The notes under the pieces: generated by a model | Database searches by the model: none | What the model was told of the DNA's origin: nothing | What the model saw: the letters and a program-made list of their open reading frames with translations, nothing else | Origin: Terebella lapidaria | Taxonomy: Eukaryota; Annelida; Polychaeta; Terebellida; Terebellidae | Length of the DNA stretch: 64,000 bases | NCBI GenBank assembly: GCA_949152475.1 | Contig: OX424555.1 | Coordinates: forward strand, 10,434,868 to 10,498,867 | Reading direction: 5' to 3' | Translations under genes and position numbers: made by a program | Shown: piece by piece, positions 54,911 to 64,000 of the stretch | Layout of the letters: every line of letters begins with the position of its first letter | Numbering within the stretch: position 1 is the stretch's first letter

Positions 54911-56771
54911 ACGGTGACCCCCTATTTTCTTTTCAGTATTAGAATGCTGATCAGTTACTCTATACATTATGTTATTTTGAAGAGATAATATTCCAGATAT
55001 ACTTTTAAATTATGACTTTTCATTACCCTTATGTTTGTAGCGGACTACGTTAAGCCTCGGGTGACCTGGGTTGTGATACTGATGTGACGATAAGAACGTA
55101 ATACCATACATCCACTTATGTATTTATGGCCAATAATCCGATTGTTCCTTACACAATACACATAGTGGTCAATCATTTTCTCCAATTTTTTATTCGACCC
55201 AAACACTGTCTAGCAGATGATAGCTGTTCTGAATTCCCATCAAAATGCGACAGGTTTAGGACACAGTACCACATTCTCACATCGTCCAAACCGTCCAATG
55301 AATCATGATTTCAATAACCACTTCAACATTTAGAGCGTGTGTTGTATTATATCAGCAGTAAACCTGCGTTAGTCTCCTCTTAGTCTTAAGGCAAAGGACT
55401 CAGGGCTCGGAGAATGTCATTAACCAGATGTCATATGTCTGCATAGACATATTGAACTTATATTTGGACTGCAGGAATCCACCACCCAACTCGTCTGGCA
55501 AATACCACCTCGATGTTTTTCGTGTAAACTCGCACAAAATGCTAGTGGGGAATTGTTTGCTTACTCTGTGTTATTGTAGCTACCAGTCCGACGTATTTCA
55601 GCTATGTCATGTTTATTAGATTCCTATATAGTGTACTTATGACAGGATATCAGCGAATGGAATGGTTGGCGGTGTCGCTTTGTTATAGGTCATGGTCGCT
55701 AAAACAGTTTCTATGAACACGAATGAAATCTTCCTCTCCCTTTCTAATCGTGGCGCTGTGTAATTACCATTCAGCTATCACCTTCAATAACAAACAGCTA
55801 AAGTATGTGTTTTTTACAACTAACTTGGAGTAAGCTAGATTCAAATGCCACCAATAGGTTAAAATATGGGTTTGAAAACTCACTGGTTTCATTGGGTTGG
55901 TGGAGTTTGTTTCGTATTTCTGAATTGTTTTCATATTCTGTTGAGAAGTTGTATACTAGTTCCATCAGGTATACAGTAGAAACAACCACATTTCACATAC
56001 TGTCTGAACCTGATGGCGCCAGTGTGTCTTTCGATAAACTATTCGGTCGGGCTTTGTTGCTTTTGCAAAATGTTGTATTTTAGATTTACTATCGACATCA
56101 TCAAAATCTGGTTGTATTTGTGGTGATATATTGATAGCTGTATGCATACTCCCATTCATACACAAAGTAAATACAACTATGTGGTGGAAGTTTGAACATC
56201 ACAAATTCGATCACATTCCATCAAATGGTACACAAGACACATTTTATAGTGCACAAGGCAGGAAATAAAATACTGGTATGTCACCATTCGACAAGATGAG
56301 ACTCCGGCATTCTCACAAATTCCACCAAAAGATACATAAGACACATTTTATAGTGCGTAATGCAGGAATTGAAACATAGGCCCAAGGGACCTGTAGCTTA
56401 CCGGCTAGCCAATAGGTAATCAGACCGATGGTCTGGTAACTTCAAGGTTACAAGTATATTCAGCATATATCATTTCCTATATGTCCACAATTGATCCCTA
56501 AGCTGTAAAATCGATAATAAGTGAGATATTAGTCATTTTGTCCTGTAACCTTGAAAATGAGGTCAAAGGTCAAATTCAAGGTCATCAGAATATTCGGCAT
56601 ATATCATTTCCTATATGTCCACAACTGATTCCTAAGCTGTAAAGTTAATAATAAGCGAGATATTAGACATATTGTGCTCTGACCTTGAAACCGAGGTCAG
56701 AGGTCAAATTGAAGGTCACGTGAATATTCAGCATATATATCATTTCCTTTATGTTCACAATTGATCCCTAA

Positions 56772-57477
56772 AGCCCCAGTCCCACCTACCCGCACTGTGT
56801 CCCGGATTAGTCACGGACGAAACATCCCGGATCACCCCGGATAAAAGTAATAAAAAGTGCCAAAAGTGCAAGTTATTTTTATGGTCCCATATCCCCGGAA
56901 TACACACGGACGAGCCACGAACAAAAGCCACGGACAGTCCCCTGAAGAACTGATGGAGAGGTGCTGAATTTAATCCCTTTTACACCTTTTTGGACCCTGT
57001 GATCCCGGATGAGCCACGGATCACCCCGGAGTACCACGGATCAGACACGGTAGACTCCCGGTGTACCAGGACAAGATAAGGATAACTCCCGAACAGCCTG
57101 GACCGTCCAAGAGTAGCCACGGACTGACTATACACCCCGGTGCAGTCATGGACGAGTCACGTACCACCAAGGTACACCCCCGGACAAGACCCGGACTGGC
57201 CCGGATCAGCACAGATTTGCCTTACCTCCCGGACCGTCCCGGATGGCCCCGGCAGTTTTAAACAATTTAAAAGTGCCGGGGAGCTCCCCGGACTATCCTC
57301 GGACTGTCCCGGATCCAGCGTTTTTTTCCAAAATCAGCCGGACTAGCCACGGACCGTCCCGGATCACTCACGGACCGTCCCGGACCACTCACGGACTGCC
57401 CCGGATTGTCACGGATAAGACCCGGATCAGTCCGTGGCTAATCCGGGGTCGCCGTCCGGGTAGGTGGGACTGGGGCT
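56772..57477. mobile_element. PIF/Harbinger-like MITE, copy B
   Basis: Same element as 32282-32989 with the same TAA flanks (56769-56771 and 57478-57480), duplicated with the block. It differs by two single-base deletions and a few substitutions. Confidence 0.85.
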
Positions 57478-59145
57478 TAAGCTAAAAAATCGATAATAAG
57501 TGAGGTATTAGCCATTCTGTCCTGTGATCTTGAAAATGAGGTCAAAGGTCAATTCAAGGTCATCAGAATATTCGGCATATATCATTTCCTATATGTCCAC
57601 AATTGATTCCTAAGCTGTAAAGTCGATAATGAGCGAGATATTAGCCATTTTGTGCTCTGAACTTGAAACCAAGGTCGGAGGTCAACTTCAAGGTCACAAG
57701 AATATTCGGCATATATCATTTCCTATATGTCCACAATTGATTCCTAGTCTCTAATCTCAATATTAAGTGAGATATTAGGCTTAATGTGTCCCATTATAAA
57801 ATAGAGTTTAACATGGGAAAGTCCCATTTGGGCCGAGTTTGGGCCCAAAATGGCCCACTTCGAGCGACTCAAGGGCAACAAGATTTATACATGTCACAGG
57901 GGTACATATGAGGAGTGTTATGCATCAATAAGAAGAAAAGTTACTGAACAGATTTTGAGAAAACGACCGTCAAAGTCCAAAATTGGCCATTTTTTGACGA
58001 AAACGGCGGCCATTTTGAAAAAAATGCGAAAATCAAAAAAATTAAAAATACCTCCCTCTCGAAATATTTTTAGGCATTTTTGTGCAAAATTTCAGAAAAA
58101 TCCGTTCGTAAACTTTAAAGATCAACTTGTTGACGGACGGACGCCGGACGACGGACGGACGACGGACGCAACGCCATGGCAATAGGTTATCGGACCATAG
58201 GTACGGTAACCTAAAAATGTTACCAGATGATGTGGCGGATGACGACGACGACGGACGACGGACGAAAAACCACGACAATAGCTCATCGGCCCTTATGGGC
58301 CGGTAAGCTAAAAACTGGTTTGTCACCACTCGACAAGATGAAAATCCTGCATTCTCACGAATTCGATCACATTTAACCAAAAGTTACATAAGACACATTT
58401 TTTAGTGCATAATGCAGGAATTTAAAAACTGGTATGTCACCACTCGACAAGATGAAAACCCGGCATTCTCACAAATTAAACCATACTTGCATTGTTTTCG
58501 CAGGTGTTTAATCAATGCGGTATGTTGGTTAAAAACCTGTCGGTCACGGCTGAGCCGTTTTCCGTATGGTTTAAAATAGAGAAACCCCTCGAGTAACTAT
58601 TCCTCGGGGTTTCTCTATTTCTTCGATCACATTTCACCAAATTGTACACTAGACGCATTTTATAGTGCATAATGCAAGAATTAAAAAACTGGTATATCAC
58701 CACTTGACAAGATGAAAATCCTGAACTAGCTGGTGGTGACGTGTCTCACAAAATGTAGTTCCTAGAAAGACAATGGCATTTAGCTGATGAATATAGAGTC
58801 AGAAGATTGATCCCAGCATAATTTTGGCGATGACAAAAAAAAACCAAACATAACAGACTTGTGGATCGAAAACAAACACCGACAATGTCTGCAGCCACAT
58901 CGGCGTCATCAGGGGCAGAGAGTGTATACACCTGAAAGGAAAGTATCCACCGTCCAACCTATGAAAACAATCTAGAAATCCGAAGCAAATACTGTGTAAT
59001 TGATGTTTTGACGACAAGTGTGCTGTCAGAGGTAGACGTATTGGAAAGTACTCACTGGATGCTTTTACAATACACCTACAATATACACACGCTTTATATG
59101 GGAACAGGCCATGGTGTATTTTGAATGACTATTATAATATGTTAA

Positions 59146-59865
59146 CCTCTTAACCGCCAGACCTGAGAAATTGTCCCACGCCGGGTATTATTTTAGGAAT
59201 ATGGCAAGATATATATTATCACAATAATATTTTTAAAGAAAGACCCACAGTTGATAGAAATTAATTAATCAAATAGGAAAAAGTATTTAGCCTTATGCAA
59301 ACAACATGAGGGCCTTGGTGTGTTCTGGTTACCATAGCAACAACCTCATAACAACCACTACTTCTGGAAAACTTCACACAATCCTAATATAGTACAAATG
59401 AAAGCATGCAATGTTTTCACAGAATATTAATATTGATAATCCCCATGTCTTATGAATATGATACATGCAACTCAGGTTATTTCAACAAACTGTATGTTGA
59501 TGTTAAATTGCATACCATACTGATACAAATGACAGTGAATTCACTAAGGAATACTTTTGCTCAGCATGCTCTCACACATACCTACATCTGTCAGACGACA
59601 TCACCAAGGAAAACCCATGAATTTTACTTTCGATTACATGCATTCCCATTCTATAGATGTACTATTTTTTCCCACAAAGCGATTGCAACATACACTACAA
59701 CAAATTTGTCGATATTAGGAAGGTACGTGGTGACTTTTGACTGAAAAATATAGGCCGTACAAGAAGAAACGTGGGTAGCAATTTGCGCCGGATATTTCCG
59801 GCACATAGGCGTCACACAATTACGTTTTGCGCCGGAAATATCCGGCGCTGTAAGCGGTGAAGAGG
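59146..59865. mobile_element. piggyBac-like MITE with TTAA duplication
   Basis: Ends CCTCTTAACCGC and GCGGTGAAGAGG form 12-bp inverted repeats with one mismatch, flanked by TTAA at 59142-59145 and 59866-59869. Copy A has the empty site with a single TTAA at 34652-34655, which proves insertion. A subterminal pair GCGCCGGATATTTCCGGC and GCGCCGGAAATATCCGGCGC lies near the right end. A 112-codon frame at 59406-59744 has no recognised domain. Confidence 0.93.
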
Positions 59866-60771
59866 TTAATAGATGTTAACACGATAATTATGGTTACGGC
59901 TCCTGGTCTAGAGCCGTCTCGTCTCCCAATAATATCACTCACTCGGCTGTGTGAGCTGAGTTGGCCTATGTGCACGCTTGAGTCCATGTATCGGTCAGTC
60001 TGAATTTTTGTCTGTAAATTTTGTCTGTATTTTGTCTGTAAATTTTTATCTGAATTTTTGTCTGTAAATTTTGTTTGGTCAAATTGTGCTATAAGATATT
60101 TTTGGTTCAAATAGGTGTGCATGGCGCTTGCACGACAATATGTGTTATATCAAACGATATAGCTTAGTAAATCCCATAGTACATTGCAGATCGCACTTTA
60201 TTGATTTTTTTCAGAATATATCACGATATGTTTGTGAGATATGTGAAGTTGCATCGCCTAACAATTGCACAAAATTGCTAACAGTTGCACACGACCTGGC
60301 ATTCCAATAATAACCATCCAAATGTCACTTTATTCATTGAAACATGATCTCTGACAAAATGTATGACATGGGTAAGTTGGTCTTGGGGCAAATTTACTAT
60401 TGTTTGCATTCACAGAGAAGCAACCAAGTTTTGAAAGATTTACATAAATACATGAAGTTCCCAACAGGCAAGAGACATGAATCAAATATTCCACCAGACG
60501 ACACCAGGTCGGATATTCCATTAAGTAAATGGTGTTTATATGATCAAAACAGAATTGATCTCAGAGTCAGATTTCAAACCCACTTACCTGATTTGATGAG
60601 GCACGTTTTATATGTACACTACGTTTTATAATATACACTACAATGAGTACGCTCGGAAAAAATATTATGGGGCATCCGACTGTAAAAAGTGATGTGTGCA
60701 TCTCAGTTTTTTTTTCATGTTCGCTGCGTTGTGTTATCTGTACATTAACTAATCATTAATTCCTCATTTAA

Positions 60772-61191
60772 AGTGATATTGGCAGTAAGTTATGGATTTT
60801 TCCATATCTTTCTGATCGAACCACGAAAACATAACATTTATATATCTGCACTTGTATGCCCAAACAGACGCCCCTTTCTAATAGATTTCGTTGCGAGTTT
60901 CTGGTGGATATATTTTGAGTTTGTTTACATTACCGACATTCTCGGTGCTCTGTATACCGTGACGCAGTGCGATTCCAGCTTACTCGTATATGTTCGAACC
61001 AATCGAGCGTGAAATAGGTTAAGTCAGAGGTAACTCTGAGTGGCGCACAAAACAAAAAAGCGGCTGCTAGTACTGTCATATGCTTGATTTATTCATTTGA
61101 TCAAGCAAAGTTTGTTTTGTAACCTTTTTTCTGAGACCATAGGCATATATGTAATTGATTTGGAAAAAATAGTTTTCCTGCCAACATCACT
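60772..61191. mobile_element. TTAA-flanked MITE, family A, copy 2
   Basis: Near-identical to 6853-7274, same termini, TTAA at 60768-60771 and 61192-61195, in unrelated surroundings. Confidence 0.88.
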
Positions 61192-61195
61192 TTAA

Positions 61196-62800
61196 GAATT
61201 AGTGATTAGTGATCAGAAACATACTACGTGCTGCACCTCACATTCGTCCCTAACATATCCGTGGCGTCATAAAACATCACTACATATAATATCTTTATAC
61301 AACCTGATGTATTTAACATGAGCTGTACTCATTACACTTTGTATACCATGCAATGATTAGAGAAATGACAAATGGTCTTCCAAGGTTGACTCCAAGCGAC
61401 AAGTCAATCATACCATTAGATAAAGTCAAAATCAGTGAAATAGCGATAGCGAGTCACATATTTCATTTATATGAGAAGCCTTGACCACCATATAGTGCAT
61501 ACATGTAATTAGTGTTAGATCTGGCCTAATACGTCGCGAATACCACACTTTGTGGATTATGACTCAAAATGGGGCATATGGAAACAAATCAATAACCATT
61601 ACTTTGAAATAGTGTAGGAGAATGGGGTAGTCTATTATAATTGTGTCGTGTCACGTGAAGGAATCATTATCACACAAAAGCCGGGTCTTCTGTAAGATCT
61701 TGGCGAAGTCAAACATAAAGGCGAAGTAATACATCACACCCATTATGTGTAATCTAACATACGCATATACTCTTAATGTATTCATTGTCACGTTTTCACC
61801 TACTTAGCCAGATATATGAACCCGGGAAATGCTGCGATTCCCTTTCTCTTTCCATTGATTGTCGTCATGCAGTCTAACGTTCTCCAATACAACTGTTCAT
61901 CTCATCTATACATCTAGGATGTGGATCTTCTGTGTATTCCTAATATATGCTTCGCAAACTGTAATATCCATGTTAATGAATAATAACCCGACTATACACC
62001 CCTTGGGGTGATATCAGAAGTAGTTCACGCTGATTATCGGGATCAAACAATAACATGCGGCGGGATGTATATGAGATATCACCCTCCTATACTCGGGTCT
62101 GTATCTGGTAAAGCCCCTCATCAGGTGTGATATCTACTATATGAACACGAACATGATCCTCTCTATGAGCATATATCTATCATGATGGGTACGATCCTCT
62201 CGGGGGCACTGATTGTGTGGAATAAAAACAAGCAAATGTGAACTCAACATTGATAATATTACTTGCACAGGGTAGAAGAAAAGATGCTGAAAGGACTAGT
62301 GCACATAATGTGGATAATGTGATATACAATCAACTGATGAATTTTATCACATGCTATGAATTTATCTTAAACTACAAACAGTAGGAACACACAGTGATTT
62401 CCGACAGTGTGATAACCTTTGCCGGAAACATCATGTTTGCACTATTTTTTCCTTCACATTTTGCTTCACATTTCACATATTCACATGATTTGAAAGAACA
62501 ATGAAATCACGAGTGTTCTATGACGTGACAATGAAACATCACGCGATTCAACCTTAGCAACATGCAGAAAACGTACAACCACCGTGACGTCATAATACAA
62601 AGTATTTGACGACCAGATGATCTGCATTGTTTATACTGTTTCCTAGCAACGCTCAGTACAAGGGTCCTTGGGTACAATCAAGGATTGTAAGAAGTTCTTG
62701 CAATCTTTGGTACAATTTCACTCTAATGTACATGGTTTGGGTTTCCAAATATTTCAGAATCATAAATTCATAGCATGTGATAAAAACAAAACCTGTTTCG
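61196..62800 (+). repeat. Start of dispersed repeat unit, copy 6, and unassigned sequence
   Basis: From about 61340 to 61880 the sequence follows the start of copies 1 and 4 (TTAGAGAAATGA, then CACACCCATTATGTGTAATC, then CCATTGATTGTCG). From 61900 on I see nothing recognisable and no gene. Confidence 0.55.
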
Positions 62801-62937
62801 TGTGTTTTCCAGCACACGGGAAAGATCTCGTTTGAACTGGCGGGAGAACATCAGAAAGCACTCGACCTTCGGTCTCGTGCTCTCTTATATTCTTCCGCCA
62901 ATTCAAACTCGATCTTTCCCGTGTGCTGGAAAACACA
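62801..62937. repeat. 137-nt foldback
   Basis: TGTGTTTTCCAGCACACGGG and its inverse CCCGTGTGCTGGAAAACACA bound arms of about 48 bp. The loop itself folds further (AGCACTCGACC against GGTCTCGTGCT). A transcript would form one long hairpin. It could be a short foldback element or a small-RNA precursor. Confidence 0.8.
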
Positions 62938-64000
62938 CTCACCTAGTTTTGTCATTATATCGAATATTTATCAAACATACACTAGTCTTCCTGGTCACGT
63001 ACTTGTACAATATTACAATTGAATATTCTGTCCTGAATCATGTTTGATTGGTTTTGAAAGCGAAATAATCTCCATGACTGCTGATGATGAACAACAGAAA
63101 AACTGAGTTACATGTGCCACTGAGTTGCCCATCTGAGAATGTCGGCTGGCTGAGGCCGGGTCATGTCACGAACAGACGACACAAACCCTTCTCAGCGGAT
63201 TTTGTTACATCAGATGTCAGTAAGTTCAACCCAGACCCTTCAATATCCTCGCAGTTCAGCAAATTCAAACAAAAGATCATTATGTCTCCTTGACATACTC
63301 TTATGTATTTTTTGATTGTTCGTTTTAGCAATTGTAGTGTTTTCGACACCCAAAGTGCCCACTACTCCGAAAATAGTTTGCTTACACAGATCTAGTGACA
63401 TATCAATGTAAAGCTAACATATTTCCCTCTCAACCTGCAAAGCAATTGCGTTCCTTTATAACAAACCCCGTCTTCAAAAGAAATAGGACACAACAATCTA
63501 GACTGGTATAGGCCTATTGCGGATTCTACCTACACCCGCTTATGTTACTAGCGCATTGTGTTTCATAGATCAAAAATCAAACCACTGCAGTCTGCACGCT
63601 GACAGCTGCGGGGTCATAGGTGTGACAATAACAATAGCATTGCAATATCCAGGGTAGGAGAAATATGCTTGACCATGACTCTAAATGGTCGTTCACCACC
63701 ATATACATGTAGTACATTCATGCGGTGAGTATTGGCGTCCGTGAGATCACCAGATAACGCGATATCTATAGTGTGAACATGACACAGAAACACGTGTACA
63801 TGCGTCACAGCGGTCACATAACAAGTGCTGTGCTGTCATCTTCGATATAACTCAATGGGCAGAACAAGCCCAGTCCGCCTCTTGATTTTTCTTACAGCGA
63901 GAGTGTACTCTCGATTATCACAGGTTAGCGTGTATATCCAGGTAGACCATGAAACATGTGTCAAAAATCCCGATGGCTCCAGAATGTGTTGAGGTGGTGG
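62938..64000. other. Intergenic stretch without a recognised gene
   Basis: A block at about 63610-63840 is an inverted, diverged copy of about 23655-23830. A 69-codon frame at 63084-63293 shows no domain. Nothing else is supported. Confidence 0.5.

Larger units (their letters stand above)
54911..60621 (+). repeat. Segmental duplication, copy B (partner 30421-35388)
   Basis: Direct copy of block A, longer because of the 720-bp MITE at 59146-59865. It begins at ACGGTGACCC, the inner edge of the right arm of the palindromic MITE at 30145-30559, and lacks the left arm and loop. An 8-bp difference near 60372 leaves GGTAAGT, a perfect splice-donor word, in B only. Confidence 0.95.

Overview
The window is animal nuclear DNA with no recognisable host gene. 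It is AT-rich, intergenic and packed with nested mobile elements. A tRNA-derived SINE, several MITE families, long-TIR palindromes, short GACGGACG-type runs and reiterated TCAAGGTCA blocks suggest a marine invertebrate, most likely a mollusc or other lophotrochozoan. That assignment is inference from repeat texture, not from a marker gene.

Layout. 1-9.9 kb: a first copy of a multi-kb dispersed repeat unit, a 20-bp minisatellite and two adjacent TTAA-flanked MITEs. 9,913-23,347: an intact-looking, GC-rich LTR retrotransposon of the Ty3/Gypsy type, 13.4 kb long, with 749-bp LTRs (two differences seen) and a 4-bp target duplication CATG. It carries gag, a pol frame ordered PR, RT-RNase H, IN, a basic tail, a 1.45-kb noncoding stretch and an extra 932-codon ORF of unknown function. 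23.3-42.4 kb: more copies of the dispersed repeat unit with a SINE, reverse-transcriptase remnants, several palindromic MITEs and a 5-kb duplicated block (30,421-35,388). 42,413-50,100: a 7.7-kb DNA transposon with matching 15-bp terminal inverted repeats and a 3-bp ATG target duplication. It carries a broken minus-strand gene with an XPG/FEN1-like nuclease domain and a cysteine-cluster domain, which fits the Academ superfamily; a Penelope-like RT fragment lies inside it. 50.1-64 kb: a Harbinger-like MITE, a second copy of the window start (51,581-54,130), the second copy of the 5-kb block (54,911-60,621) carrying an extra piggyBac-like MITE, and further repeats.

The most unusual object is the LTR retrotransposon. 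Its pol frame is open from 13,260 to 17,834 except for three UGA codons. Each is followed by C, and they fall exactly between PR, RT-RNase H, IN and a basic Ser/Arg tail. The whole element, coding and noncoding, is also studded on the plus strand with CGACCC/CGGCCC hexamers (about 119 by hand count) in all reading phases. Together with the large third ORF this suggests an RNA-level or expression strategy that standard annotation would miss. The Academ-like element is the second object of interest.
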